Shown here: positions 35,916 to 46,496 of the stretch, one piece after another
Numbering within the stretch: the first letter of the stretch is position 1
Layout: each line of letters starts with the position of its first letter
Assembly: GCF_011516635.5 (NCBI RefSeq)
Contig: NZ_CP096255.1
Span: forward strand, 5,206,501-5,270,500
Source: Bradyrhizobium barranii subsp. apii
GTDB lineage: Bacteria; Pseudomonadota; Alphaproteobacteria; Rhizobiales; Xanthobacteraceae
Length of the DNA: 64,000 nt
Reading direction: 5' to 3'
The notes under the pieces: model-generated
The model's input: the letters and a program-made list of their open reading frames with translations, nothing else
What the model was told of the DNA's origin: nothing
The model's database searches: none
Made by a program: the position numbers and the translations under genes

Positions 35916-36849
35916 AGTCTGTCCGGAAAGATTACCTTGGATTGCATAGCTTTCGCAGCATGAGTCGGATGGAGGCCAGCTTGAGAAAGGCGAGCGCCCT
36001 GTGATTGAAGCATTCCCAATCTTTGGACAGTCTTCGGCATCGCCCGAGCCAGGCAAAGGTACGCTCGACGATCCAGCGTTTGGGCAAGACGACGAAACGG
36101 TGAGCCTGATCGGAGCGTTTGACGATTTCGAGGTTCACGCGCTTCAGAGCGCTACGCAGCCCCTTCTGGAAATGTGGCCCTTGATATCCGCCGTCGGCGT
36201 AGAGCTTCAGAAGAAAGGGATAGAGGCCGAACAACGTTGCCATCAGGAGCACGCCGCTGTCGCGATCCTGGATGTCCGCCGCATGCACGATGGCGTGCAT
36301 CAAGAGGCCTTGCGTGTCGACGAGAATGTGCCGCTTCTTGCCCTTGATCTTCTTGCCCGCGTCGTAGCCATGGAGATCATGAGGCCCCCTTTTTCAGCGC
36401 TTTTCACGCTCTGGCTATCGATGATGGCGGCGGTGGGAGAAGCCTCGCGCTCGGCCCTTTCGCGACATTCGACATAGAGGGCGTGATGAATTTTATCGAG
36501 CGTGCCGTTCCAGCTCCACAGATCGAAGTAGCCATACAGCGTCGAGCGCGGCGGCAGGTCCTTGGGGATCGCGCGCCACTGGCAACCTGTGCTCAGGATG
36601 TACATCAGCCCGTTGGCAATCTCGCGCAGGTCCACCGTACGCTTGTTGCCGCCGCGCTTGGCCGGCGGGATGCGAGGCGCGATCAGCGCCCACTCCTCGT
36701 CGGTCAAGTCGCTCGGATAGCGCAGGCGGCTGCGGTCGTAGCGTGCACGGTTCTCGGTAGTCCACATTGGCGGCGCGTCCCCATCGAATCAGGCCGCTCA
36801 CCTTGAATCACAACCGATTCATTCGACTCAACATGTTTTGGAACAGACA
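35916..36849 (-). mobile_element. IS5-family (IS427-type) insertion sequence in the cyclase gene
   Basis: About 934 bp with short imperfect ends (AGTCTGTCCGGAAA and TGTCTGTTCCAAAA, complement). It is flanked by CTAAG at 35911-35915 and 36850-36854, so the target duplication is CTAA or CTAAG. It carries a transposase in two overlapping frames. It splits the cyclase-ATPase gene. Confidence 0.88.
35932..36767 (-). CDS. IS5/IS427-type transposase expressed from two frames (likely -1 frameshift)
   Basis: Frame A starts at 36767 (SDLTDEEWALIAPRIPPAKR, IIDSQSVKSAEKGG). Frame B runs to 35932 (LYADGGYQGPHFQKGL, RWIVERTFAWLGRCRRLSKD with the catalytic Glu). The overlap contains GAAAAAGGGGG (about 36383-36393). 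A -1 slip there joins AEK to RGPHDLHGYDAGKKIKGKKR, the expected family sequence. Two-frame transposases with slippery sequences are known in this IS group. A decayed copy is the alternative. Confidence 0.8.
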
Positions 36850-36850
36850 C

Positions 36851-39800
36851 TAAGAGGGACCAAGCCTCGAAATATCTGCCTTCGTTACTCCAATGCCGCG
36901 CGAGACAGATCGAGGCACGCAACTCCCACCAGCGAGCTTGTTGTCGCCGCGCAATCGCCACGGCTCGCTGCAGTGCGGCCTCTGCCTGGTCACGCCTGCC
37001 GAGTTTTAGGTTGATGTTGCCCCGAAGACGATACAACTCGGCCTCAAAGAAACTCTCCCCTGTTGTTTCGGCCAGCTGAACGCCTTCGTCCAGCAGGCGC
37101 AGTCCAACTTCAAGCTCTCCGAGCTGGGCATGAGCGAAGGCGAGATGGCCCAAATAGAGAGTGCGGCGGCACCGTTCAGAGTTTTGGTAAGTTGCCGTCA
37201 AAGCGCCGCGCATCAGTTCGATCCCGATTTGAAGATCCCCTCCTTGGGCTAATAGCGCTCCGCGGAAAAAACGTGCTCTTCGTTCAATTGCCGCAAATTC
37301 ATGCTCGATGCTGAGCGATATCGCTTCGTCGGCGTGAGCCAAAGCGCGCTTTGCGTCGCCGCCGATTGTGCCCAGAACGACTATGTTCCCCAGGGCCAGG
37401 GCCGTCGTAAAGCTTTGTTCCCTCGTTCGAGCAAGAGTTTCAGTACGCTCGACGATTGTTGTAGACTGTTTAGGATAGCCAAGGACCAATAGCGTCGTCG
37501 AGAGCCACGCCAGGCTGTTCACCGCGTCATCGACTCCGAAGCGGCGATAGGTCGATATCGTGGCTGGATTGGTTGAGCACAGTGCGAGGGCGCGATCGAG
37601 GTGTTCGCGTGCGTCGGCGAAGGCACCCGTGAGATGCAATGATTGTCCAATAAAGCGCGTGGCTAGGACGGCCACGCCGGGATGATCATGCTCTGCGGCC
37701 AACGCGAGGCCGTACCGGGCATCCTCCAGCGCTGAGCTATACTCCGCGCGCACACTGTGGGCTAGGTAGCTGCCCCACAGGATCGTCATCCGTTCTTCTA
37801 GGCTGACACTTTCGCCTAGCAGCGCGCGAGCCCGTGAGAAGACCCGCGACGTTTCAGCCGCGGCATCGCCCTCAGTTGCGGCGACTGCAGGACCAAGGGC
37901 CAGATAGAAATCCAGTTCTTTGCGATCGCGTTGCGGCGAGCTGAGCAGTTGCTGGGTCAGCTCCATTCCTCTCGTGAGATGTTTTACAGCCTCGGCATTG
38001 GAGGAGCGCCCGAGCGCGCGCTTTCCGGCCTTGAGCCAATAGTCCGTAGCCTTCTCAAGCATGCCGGCTTCGGTGAAATGGTGCGCAAGGATTTCAGGGT
38101 CGTTCACGACGGCATCCTGGAAGCCTTCCTCTAGCACGCGCGCTATTTGCGCATGGAGTTGCCGCCGCCGTGTCTTCAGCAGGCTCTGATAAGCCGCATC
38201 CCTCACCAATGCGTGTTTGAAGCTATAAATGGCATCCGGCAGGTCACCTTCGCGGAAAATAAGCCCGGCCTCCTCGAGTTCGGAGAGGGAATGCTGCAAC
38301 CGTGTTTCCTCTCGAGCGACCACAGCCCGCATCAAGGAATAAGAAAATTCGCGACCGATGGTGGCGCCAATCTGGGCGATCTCCTTCACCGAATGCAGGC
38401 GGTCGAGCCGCGCCATCAGGGAGTCGTGAAGGGTTTCCGGGATGGCAAAGGGCGGTAACGGTCCCCCGAGCTGATAGCGATCCTGGCATTCGATCAGAAT
38501 GCCAGCTTCGAGGACAGCCTTGGTGAGTTCCTCCACGAAGAGCGGATTTCCGTCAGTCTTTGTTACGATCTGCTTCATCACGTCGATCGGAAGCGCTCGG
38601 CCATTGGCCACCTGCGTGGCAACACCTTTGACATCATCTGGGTTGAGCCGTCCGAGGACCAGGCTTCCGACATTCGCAAGACCGGTCCAGGGAGGCTCGA
38701 ACTCTGGTCGAAAGGTAACCAGCGCAAGGATAGACAACTGTCGGGCTCGCTCTACGATGAGGTCGAGCAATTCGAGGGTGGTGTCGTCGGCCCACTGAAC
38801 ATCTTCGATAAGCAACAGGATGGGCTGTTTGCGAGAACGGCTCTCGAATTGATCGAGCAGCGCGGCAAGTGTGCGGCGACGCTGCTGGGCGGGGCTTAGC
38901 TGCGGTTTTGGATAACGGCTCGCGAATGGGATCGATAGCAGCTCAGCAAAAAGTGGTACTACCGTCTGAACTTGCGGTGCTCTCAACGAGAGGAGTGCCT
39001 CCAGCTTGTCAAGCCGCGTCTCGACGGGATCGTCCGCCTTAAATCCGGCACTCCTTTCCAACTGCTCGACCACGGGATGAAGTGCGCTGTTGGCGTGGTA
39101 AGGCGAGCACTGATAACGGAAATGCACGTGTGGTTGATGCTTAGCTGCACGTTCAGCCAGAGCCGCTGCTAAGCGCGATTTCCCGATACCCGGCTCGCCT
39201 GAGATGAGAACGATCTGGCCTTCGCCCGTGCGAGCCAAACGTTGACGTTCCAACAAGAACTCCAACTCGGAATCGCGGCCGATGACAGGGGCGAGTTCTG
39301 TCGGACGCACCGCCTCAAAGCGGCTCTCGGAAGCCGAGACGCCCTGGACGGCCCACGCGCTCACCGGCTCGCTAATGCCTTTGAGGTGGTGGGCGCCAAG
39401 GTCGCGAAGACTAAAGATATCGCCAAGGAGACGACGGGTGGAGTCTGCGACGACCACGGTGTTCGGCTCGACCAAGGCTTGCACGCGAGCCGCGATATTG
39501 GGAGCGCCCCCAACCACGGAGTGCTCCCGAAGTTTGCCTTCGCCGCCCAGGTCACCGACTACCACCATGCCGGTAGCGATACCGATACGCACCGCGAGCG
39601 GTTCTCCAGCGCGGGTTTCAAGCCGTGCGACAGCAGCAATGATATCGAGCGCAGCTCTTACAGTTCGTTCGGGATCGTCCTCGTGCGCAATGGGATAGCC
39701 GAAATACGCAAGAATGCCGTCTCCGCGAAAGTCGGCGAGAAAGCCGTCATAGGAGCGCGTGATACGAGCACAAGCAGCGTGATAGGCATCGATGACGGCG

Positions 39801-40105
39801 CCCATATCTTCCGGGTCAAGGCGTGCCGTCAGGGCGGTCGAATCGACCAAGTCACAGATCATTACCGTGAGGTGGCGCCGTTCCGCGTATTGCGCAATTG
39901 CAGCATTCACGACAGTGGAGGGAAGGCTGGAGGGAAGCGCACTGATCGCATTCACGAGGCGTTTCCGGTCGCCGAGTGGGATGCCAACCTTTTCGAAGTC
40001 AACTTCTGTCAATTGCGGCAACACATCGCAATCTATGGCGTTCGCGATGAACAGGGACTCATGTCGTCCTAGGCCCAAACTTTTCAGCCAAGTCCCGATT
40101 TCCAT
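36851..40105 (-). pseudogene. SAM-cyclase-AAA ATPase-TPR regulator, C-terminus removed by IS insertion
   Basis: A large cytoplasmic regulator: SAM-like domain (1-60), class III adenylate/guanylate cyclase domain (about 77-255, CDLVDSTALTARLD and FRGDGILAYFGYP), an ATPase domain with Walker A GEPGIGKS (303-310), then TPR-like helical repeats to the end. Residues up to codon 1085 remain. The current frame runs on into the IS and ends with about 48 foreign residues at 36704. Only a C-terminal repeat is lost, so partial activity is possible. The effector role in this organism is unknown. Confidence 0.88.
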
Positions 40106-40490
40106 GGCAGGACCCTTGTGTGTACGAACAGCTTCAGCGCATCAGAGCCGAATATTTGCTCGTCCTACTTAATTCTATTGGAAGCCATTCAAACGAACAG
40201 TTCGGCATGACCGCACCGACAATAGCATGCTGTCGGGTCCGGACATGTGAACAGCCTCGCAATTCGCAGCATCCAAATACCTGCGGAAACGCGCGAGCGC
40301 TTCCGGTTCGTGATGATGGTTGCGACCTGGGCGGCCCGTGAAATTGAGCGGACGATACGTCCGTGAAGCCAGGCCCGCCGGCTCACGCGGGCGGCCTACT
40401 TCGCGATCCGATATTTCCTGGCCGCCTTGCGCCTTGGTGGTGTATCCGGCGTACGCTGCTTTCCGAGGTCCCAAACAGAGGCAGGAGATA
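40106..40490. other. Divergent intergenic region
   Basis: About 385 nt between the cyclase gene (minus) and a small secreted-protein gene (plus). It should hold both promoters. No ORF with a good start and no clear RNA structure was seen. Confidence 0.45.
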
Positions 40491-40799
40491 ATGTCGGCTA
40501 CAGAAATCCTAAAGAGCGCGCTCGCGCTAGCCCTTTATACTGCGGCGACAACAACGACGCTCGCAACCGCCCAAGAAGCGACATTTTCAGAAGGCGAGCG
40601 ACTTGGCCTTGCGGCCTCCAAATGCCCCGATAACGACAAGGCATGCAACAATCGATGTATCTCGAGTTCTCAAACCAAGGGCCGTGTGTGGGGCGACGAT
40701 GTGCGCGCTTGCATTAGGGGTTGCCGGGTAGGCACCCAAATGAAAGATCAGATATTTGGTTGTATAACGGGCTGCCGTCTTGATCGGATCGTCCGATAG
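40491..40799 (+). CDS. Small secreted Cys-rich protein (102 aa)
   Basis: From ATG 40491 (AGGAGA 3 nt upstream) a 102-residue protein with a signal peptide (LKSALALALYTAATTTTLATAQ). The mature part has six Cys residues in a spaced pattern (SKCPDNDKACNNRC, then RACIRGC and FGCITGC), suggesting disulfides. The family is not recognised. Confidence 0.65.
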   Translation: MSATEILKSALALALYTAATTTTLATAQEATFSEGERLGLAASKCPDNDKACNNRCISSSQTKGRVWGDDVRACIRGCRVGTQMKDQIFGCITGCRLDRIVR

Positions 40800-40913
40800 A
40801 AGCGCGGTGGTAGCGTCGACACAAGCCGCTAGGGATTGCGGTACCGAAACGCAGGCGGCCCAAGCAGCAACCCGCCGGTTCACGCTGGCGGGCTGAGCGT
40901 CTCTCGCAATGCC

Positions 40914-41174
40914 CTAGTAGGCGCGGCGGCCGTGCCGCCGATAAGCTGCGGGGTTTTCCACGCCCGCGAAGTATGGATTAATGGCGCACTCTGCGGCGCG
41001 GCCCGATGCCGAAGCATTGCACTGAGGCAGCGATGTGTAGCTGCAATCGTAATAGTTGGCCCCCGCGCGGTAAACGTGCAGGCAAACCGGAAAGGCCGGA
41101 TTATACGTCTGAGCTGCCGCCGGCTCTGTTGATGCCATCCCGATTGCCAAAATCGCCAAGGCCGGAGTACGCAT
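40914..41174 (-). CDS. DUF3551 secreted protein
   Basis: An 86-residue protein with a signal peptide (RTPALAILAIGMASTEPAAAQ) and the DUF3551 pattern of short secreted alphaproteobacterial proteins (YNPAFPVCLHVY...YYDCSYTSLPQCNASASGRAAECAINPYF). GGAGG 6 nt before ATG 41174 sets the start. Function is unknown. The family is abundant in Bradyrhizobium. Confidence 0.82.
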   Translation of the reverse strand: MRTPALAILAIGMASTEPAAAQTYNPAFPVCLHVYRAGANYYDCSYTSLPQCNASASGRAAECAINPYFAGVENPAAYRRHGRRAY

Positions 41175-41249
41175 TGGAACCTCCATTCGGACATTGAGAA
41201 CGCGCGCGAAGCTCCACGAGCCAGTACTTCGATCGTACCCCGTCGTCCG

Positions 41250-42596
41250 TTAAGAATCCGAATTGAGCGGGATGGGACATGTGAACGTGCGCCATATCCG
41301 GATCAGGAACAGGTCCAAGAAATCTCTCAGCCAGGCGAGGATGCGGCGGAAGTTGTGGCCTACGGCGGAGAGGACGACGTTGGCGGCGTCTCCTGCGCGG
41401 CCTTTGAGGTAGCAGCGCCCGAGGTGACCTTCGGCCTTCAGGTGTCCGATGATGGGCTCGATGGCGGATCGGCGGCGCAACTCGCGCTTGATGATCCCGA
41501 AGACGCCGCGCTTCTGGCCGGAGATGAAGACGCGACGTGGATTTTGAGCGTCGTGGCCGCGATACCCCTTGTCGACATAGGCCCGCTCGATCGGACAGCC
41601 GGTGAGTGCCTCGGTGCGGTCGATGACGTCGCGCAGGGTGTGACCGTCATACGGATTATCGGGCAGCGCCCTGACGTGTAGCACGAACAGACCGCCGGGA
41701 GCTCGGCGGTTGTTGGTGACGATGGAAGCCTTGACGCCGAACTCGTACGGCGCGGAGGCCTTGCCCTTGCCGATGCACTCCACCTCCGGGGCATGGAAAG
41801 AATAAAGCTTCCAGCCGCGTTGGCGCTGCTGCTGCGAGCGGATCTGGCTGGCCCGGCCAAGCGGAAGGGCGAACGCCTCCTCCAGGGCTGGCTGGCCGTC
41901 GATCTTGCGGCGGATATCGCGGATGATCCGGCCGAGCCTTGAGCGCAGGATACGCAACTGCCGCTGATGCCGCCTGAATTGTTTGGCATGGGCGTAGCGG
42001 CCCGCCATCATCGCGGCGGCCTTGGCGATCCGAGAATAGGACTGCCGCAGCCTGACGCCGTGCCTTCTCGCCAGGCGATTGAGCCCCTTGATGGCCGCAT
42101 GCAGCAGCTTGGCGTCGGTCGGAAAGGTGATGGCCTTTGGCTGCACCGTGGTATCGACCGTGACCCGCTTGAGGTCCTGGCCGCGTAACGCGCCGGCCTC
42201 GTGCGCCACCCGCAGGCTCTCGGCCAGCAGCAGTTCCAGCTTGTCGCCGAGCCGCTTGCGCCAATGGCTCAGGTCCGATCGCTCGTGCGGGAAGGCGTGC
42301 TGGAAGAACTCTTCGCCGGTGAAGTACTGGAAATACGGGTCGTGGACCCAGCGCTCGCAAATCCCCTCATCGGACAGCCCGTAAATCTGCTTGAGCAACA
42401 GCAGCCCGATCATGAAGCGGGTCTCGATCCCCGGCCGGCCGTTCTCGCTGTAGAGCGGCGCGATCTCGCCGTCGATCCAGTCCCAATCGATCTTGCCGGC
42501 CAACAGAACCAGCTCGTGCTTCAGATTGATGATCTGGTCCAGCCGCGCCCGGAACAGGTCGTTCGATCCCGTCGTCTTGTGCTTCTTCGGTCGCAT
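41250..42596 (-). CDS. IS5-family transposase (second, different IS)
   Basis: A 448-residue DDE transposase: N-terminal SDEGICERWVHDPYFQYFTG, then TVDTTVQPKAITFPTDAKLL (Asp), AYVDKGYRGHD (Asp) and AEGHLGRCYLKGR near the catalytic Glu region (IEPIIGHLKAEG). It is intact. I could not find convincing terminal repeats, so the IS limits are left open. Confidence 0.92.
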   Translation of the reverse strand: MRPKKHKTTGSNDLFRARLDQIINLKHELVLLAGKIDWDWIDGEIAPLYSENGRPGIETRFMIGLLLLKQIYGLSDEGICERWVHDPYFQYFTGEEFFQHAFPHERSDLSHWRKRLGDKLELLLAESLRVAHEAGALRGQDLKRVTVDTTVQPKAITFPTDAKLLHAAIKGLNRLARRHGVRLRQSYSRIAKAAAMMAGRYAHAKQFRRHQRQLRILRSRLGRIIRDIRRKIDGQPALEEAFALPLGRASQIRSQQQRQRGWKLYSFHAPEVECIGKGKASAPYEFGVKASIVTNNRRAPGGLFVLHVRALPDNPYDGHTLRDVIDRTEALTGCPIERAYVDKGYRGHDAQNPRRVFISGQKRGVFGIIKRELRRRSAIEPIIGHLKAEGHLGRCYLKGRAGDAANVVLSAVGHNFRRILAWLRDFLDLFLIRIWRTFTCPIPLNSDS

Positions 42597-43003
42597 CGTC
42601 CCCTCCGATGCAACACAGAATCATGGTCCGCTGCGAAAGGGAATCTGGAGGGTTCTGTGAGGTCGCGCTCACGCGAGGGCGCGGCAGGCGCTTATGACGC
42701 GACCTCATTGAAGCCGGATTGAACGAAGGCGCGGGAGGCTATTCGCGGTTTTGCAGCTATGGGGATTGTTCGAGATCGCCATGCCCGATCTGCTGGCTCG
42801 GCGCGTGAGGCAGAGACACAGGAGTGCGCATCCTGGAAGAGTTGAGATCAGACGCGCTTCGCCTGAGATCGCGATAGGCCTTTTGCTGCATCGGACGGTT
42901 GTTGTCGCGCAGTGTGACAGCACGGATTCGACATCGTCCGCGATGATCGAGACGCTGGGAGCGAAATGACGAATGATGATCGTCGTGCACGACATGACTT
43001 GGC
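42597..43003. other. Gap of about 400 nt between two transposase genes
   Basis: Probably contains the right end of the IS5-like element and the end of the IS91-type element. Inverted repeats or target duplications could not be assigned. No gene is supported. Confidence 0.4.
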
Positions 43004-44254
43004 TCACGATGTGTCGCATCGGAACGGTGATGTTCGAGGGCTGGGGCGTCTGAAGCTATGTCGAAAGCGCTCAATGATGCGCATGACGCCACCACAATCG
43101 GGACAGGCAGGAACCTCGGCCCAGGTTTGAGCCTCCGAATCCACAGGCGACGGCTGGCCATCGTTTGGGGCTGTTCGCTCATGATCGAGAAGTTCGCGGC
43201 AAAGGGCGAGCTTGGCAGCGCGATGGCGGTTGGCCATGAAGCCGAAGTGGCGGATGCGGTGGAAGCCGTCAGGCGGCGTATGAAGCAGGAAACGGCGAAT
43301 GAACTCATCGGGCTTGAGATTCATGATCTTTGTCGCGCTGTTTTGGCGATAGTCCTTCCATGAGAAGGCGACATGATCGTCGTCGAGTGCGACGAGCCGG
43401 CTGTTGGCGATCGCGACGCGATGGGTGTAGCGGCCGAGATAGGCCAGGACCTGTGCGGGTCCGCCGAAGGGCCGCTTGGCGTAAGCAACCCAGTTGATGC
43501 GTCGCATGGCGTCGAGGTGGGCCGCAAAGGCAGCCGGCTCGGCCAGAGCTCCGAGATCGCCGAAGAAACGCAAGGCACCGGAGTTGAAGGCTGCCGACAG
43601 ACGTTTGAGAAAAAGTGTGCGAAATAGTCTGGACAACGGTTTGACGGCCAGGAAGAAGTTCGGTCGGCAAGCGGTCCAGCGCGCGCCATCGGGCGAGAGG
43701 CCGCCACCCGGAACGACGCAATGGACGTGGGGATGATGCATCAGCGTCTGTCCCCAGGTGTGGAGGACGGCGACGCCGCCGATCGCACCGCCGAGCCGGC
43801 GTGGATTGGCGGCGAGCGTCGTCATCGCCTCGGCGGCAGCCTTGAACAGGATGGCATAGACGACGGCCTTGTTCTGGAAAGCGATCGCGGCGATCGGTGC
43901 GGGAAGTGTAAAGACGACGTGGAAATAGGGAACCGGAAGCAGGTCGGCTTGACGCGCGGCGAGCCACGCGGCTCGGGCTCTCCCCTGACACTTCGGACAG
44001 TGCCGATTGCGGCAGGAATTATAGGCAACGCGTGTCGTGCCGCAGTCGTCGCAAGCCTGCATGTGGCCGCCGAGCGCCTCGGTCCGGCACGCAACGATCG
44101 CGCTCATCACGCGCCGCTCGACCCGCCCCAGATGACCGGCATGTACACGGCGATAGGCGTCGCCATGCCGGCGCAGAATATCGGCAATCTCGATGGCGGG
44201 CCTGTTGGAGCGGATGTCGGAGCGGGTCATGACCCGCATCCCGCTGCGGGTCAT
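43004..44254 (-). CDS. IS91-family transposase (zinc-binding, HUH type)
   Basis: A 416-residue protein with an N-terminal zinc ribbon (CDDCGTTRVAYNSCRNRHCPKC), the HUH metal motif (HHPHVHCVVPGGG) and YLGRYTHRVAIAN with the likely catalytic Tyr. It acts in rolling-circle-type transposition. The start overlaps the stop of the tyrosine recombinase gene by 4 nt, a pairing seen in some IS91-like elements. Confidence 0.9.
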   Translation of the reverse strand: MTRSGMRVMTRSDIRSNRPAIEIADILRRHGDAYRRVHAGHLGRVERRVMSAIVACRTEALGGHMQACDDCGTTRVAYNSCRNRHCPKCQGRARAAWLAARQADLLPVPYFHVVFTLPAPIAAIAFQNKAVVYAILFKAAAEAMTTLAANPRRLGGAIGGVAVLHTWGQTLMHHPHVHCVVPGGGLSPDGARWTACRPNFFLAVKPLSRLFRTLFLKRLSAAFNSGALRFFGDLGALAEPAAFAAHLDAMRRINWVAYAKRPFGGPAQVLAYLGRYTHRVAIANSRLVALDDDHVAFSWKDYRQNSATKIMNLKPDEFIRRFLLHTPPDGFHRIRHFGFMANRHRAAKLALCRELLDHERTAPNDGQPSPVDSEAQTWAEVPACPDCGGVMRIIERFRHSFRRPSPRTSPFRCDTS

Positions 44255-45111
44255 CCAGGTGGCGTCACCTCCAGCGACAGGCGATCGAGCGGGCTCTGCG
44301 TCGCTCGGATCGTATCGGTGGCGACCTGCGTGTAGCGCGCTGTCGACGACAAATTATTGTGCCCGAGCAAGACCTGGATGATCCGGATATCGGTTCCGTT
44401 CTCGAGAAGATGTGTCGCGAAGCTGTGGCGCAGCGTGTGCAGCGTGACGCGCTTGGTCAGGCCCGCAGCCTTCACCGCCGACCGGCAGGCGGCATGCAGC
44501 ACGGTCTGATCGATCGGATGATCTTCGTCACGACCAGGGAACAGATAAAGCCGCGGCCGGGCGAGCCGCCAGTAGGTGCGCAGGATGCCCAGCAGCTGGG
44601 GCGACAGCATCACGTTGCGATCCTTCGCGCCCTTGCCGTGGCGCACCTGGATGACGCCGCGGGCGCTGTCGATGTCTTCGATCCGCAGTCCCGCAACCTC
44701 CGAGGCCCTGAGCCCGGCCGCATAGGCGGTGGTGAGCGCGGCGCGGCTCTTCAGGCTCGATACCGCTTCAAGAAACTGAACCACTTCGTCGGCGCTGAGA
44801 ACGACCGGCAGCTTGCGCGGTTCTCGCGCATAGGGAATGCGCTCTGGGATGAGCGCCTCGCCGAGCGTGACGCCGTAGAAAAACCGTAGCGCACAGACGA
44901 TCTGGTTCAGCGCCGGCCATGAGATGCCGGTCGAGACCAAATGCACCTGGAAGGCGCGGACGTCTTCCAGCTCTAACCGGTCAGGCGATCGGCCAAAATA
45001 GCGGCTGAACTTCGAAACCGCGCTGATGTAGGATCTTTGCGTCGCCGGCGACAGATTGCGGACGGTCATGTCTTCGATCATGCGGCGGCGAAGAGGGCTC
45101 AAATCGGCCAT
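44251..45111 (-). CDS. Tyrosine site-specific recombinase (XerC/D-like) paired with IS91 transposase
   Basis: A 286-residue integrase from ATG 45111 (AGGAG 8 nt upstream). It has an N-terminal SAM-like DNA-binding domain (SPATQRSYISAVSKFSRYF) and a catalytic domain with AGLRASEVAGL (Arg), HTLRHSFATHLLENG (His-x-x-Arg) and LGHNNLSSTARYTQV (His and Tyr). It is the first gene of a two-gene unit with the IS91 transposase. Confidence 0.9.
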   Translation of the reverse strand: MADLSPLRRRMIEDMTVRNLSPATQRSYISAVSKFSRYFGRSPDRLELEDVRAFQVHLVSTGISWPALNQIVCALRFFYGVTLGEALIPERIPYAREPRKLPVVLSADEVVQFLEAVSSLKSRAALTTAYAAGLRASEVAGLRIEDIDSARGVIQVRHGKGAKDRNVMLSPQLLGILRTYWRLARPRLYLFPGRDEDHPIDQTVLHAACRSAVKAAGLTKRVTLHTLRHSFATHLLENGTDIRIIQVLLGHNNLSSTARYTQVATDTIRATQSPLDRLSLEVTPPG

Positions 45112-45559
45112 CTCGATACTCCTGTCTGAGGGGGTGGGCTCCAACACCCACATCCTCTCAGCCAGGAGGCGATCTATGCCACCTTGCCCCCTACGCCGCG
45201 GCAGCGGCTTCGTTCAATCCACAATCGAATTTGCAGGCTTTGGCGGTCTTTACCTCCCAATCCCTGCAATCTCAAACCGTCTCAAATCCGAAAAACAGAC
45301 TCTCGCTCAATCGCTTAGAGCCTTGTTCACGGACGACTACCCCGCGGAGGTCGCGACTGCGCCTGACGATCGCTACCAGCCCGCTGGTCACGCTGGCGGG
45401 CCGTCCCTTCTAAACTTCATTGCGATCGGTTCCGTTCCCGATCTGGAACTATACTGCTTTGGGCACAAGTGGACAGAACTGATTGCCGGTTTTTCCTATG
45501 CTCATGACCACCTGGCGACCCCATTACCGCCAAGGTAGCCTCCAAACGGCCCCGGCAAC
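45112..45559. other. Gap of about 450 nt
   Basis: Upstream region of the recombinase gene, presumably the other end of the IS91-like unit. A short GGGTG/CACCC inverted repeat lies at 45132-45149. No supported gene. Confidence 0.4.
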
Positions 45560-45832
45560 TTAGTCTTTTGCTGGGGCCGCTTTTGCGCTGGTGTCGATCA
45601 GCCGGACAGAGGTCCCGCTCTCGTGCAGCTCGAGCCAGCCCTTCTCAACTGCATGCTTGATGCCGGCGCCGAACTCCAACCCGGTGGCCTTGAGCGTGTA
45701 GAGAAACGGAGCATTGAGCTTTTCGATGTGAATGCGACCGTCCTGGACAGCTTCAATGGTCTTCGCGAGCTCGACCAGTTTGCGGGCGGCGGCTTCAGGA
45801 GCGGCAAAGGCACGTTCGGCGGCGAGTTTCAT
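45560..45832 (-). CDS. Hypothetical protein (90 aa)
   Basis: A 90-residue protein with no signal peptide, resembling a small winged-helix-like fold (EKLNAPFLYTLKATGLEFGA, HAVEKGWLELHESGTSVRL). It lies 42 nt downstream of another small minus-strand gene. Function is unknown; a DNA-binding role is only suggested by the pattern. Confidence 0.6.
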   Translation of the reverse strand: MKLAAERAFAAPEAAARKLVELAKTIEAVQDGRIHIEKLNAPFLYTLKATGLEFGAGIKHAVEKGWLELHESGTSVRLIDTSAKAAPAKD

Positions 45833-45874
45833 GCAGATCGACTACCCGATTCTTCGTCCCCAGGCCGTACTGCT

Positions 45875-46135
45875 TCACCCGCACTTGTGGTTTTTGGTTT
45901 TGGCGTGCAGCGCGGTTCGGTCGCCAGTCATCTCAACGACGTAGTCGTCAATGGCGCTCATCAGCTTCTCGCGGTCGGCACGGCGATCCTTCCTGCCAAA
46001 GATGAGGTAGTGGCGAAGCCGGCCGAGTTCGGCCAGGTCGGCTGCTACCGCCTCGGCCCGCACTTCTTCCGCGCGCTGACGCATGCGCTCTTGGTGCCAA
46101 GCTCTCGCCGCCGCTCTGTTCTCTGCCTTGGTCAT
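45875..46135 (-). CDS. Hypothetical protein (86 aa)
   Basis: An 86-residue, highly charged helical protein (RAAARAWHQERMRQRAEEVR) ending in a short Asp/Thr-rich region and a Cys-Gly end. It is probably co-transcribed with the next gene. No family recognised. Confidence 0.5.
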   Translation of the reverse strand: MTKAENRAAARAWHQERMRQRAEEVRAEAVAADLAELGRLRHYLIFGRKDRRADREKLMSAIDDYVVEMTGDRTALHAKTKNHKCG

Positions 46136-46496
46136 GGCGCCATCGAACCGCGGCGCAGGCGAGAGTCAAATTATCGATTCCTAGCGGCGCGGAATGCTCG
46201 CGAGCTACTGCCGGTCGTGGGTGTGGATAGATGCGCGACGCCATCGCTGTGATTCAAGGACCGTCTTGTCGCTCCTTCGATGCATCGCGTCGAAACACGA
46301 CAGTCCATCGCGACGTCGGAAAGCTGATGAGATCGGCGGCGGCATCAGTGTTGGGATCGGGCGTCGCCTCGTCCGAGCTGCGACAAATCGACTCGATCTC
46401 ACCGCGACGCTTACGGCGCCACCAAGCGACGATTGTACGTTCGATTGTGCGCTGAAGCGAAAACCGCGAGCTAACTAATTGATTTTGTTGATATTT
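46136..46496. other. Gap of about 360 nt before tRNA-Ser
   Basis: Open frames here have no start signals or family resemblance. The last 40 nt next to the tRNA are AT-rich (tRNA 3' flank). No terminal direct repeat of the tRNA was noticed. Confidence 0.45.
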
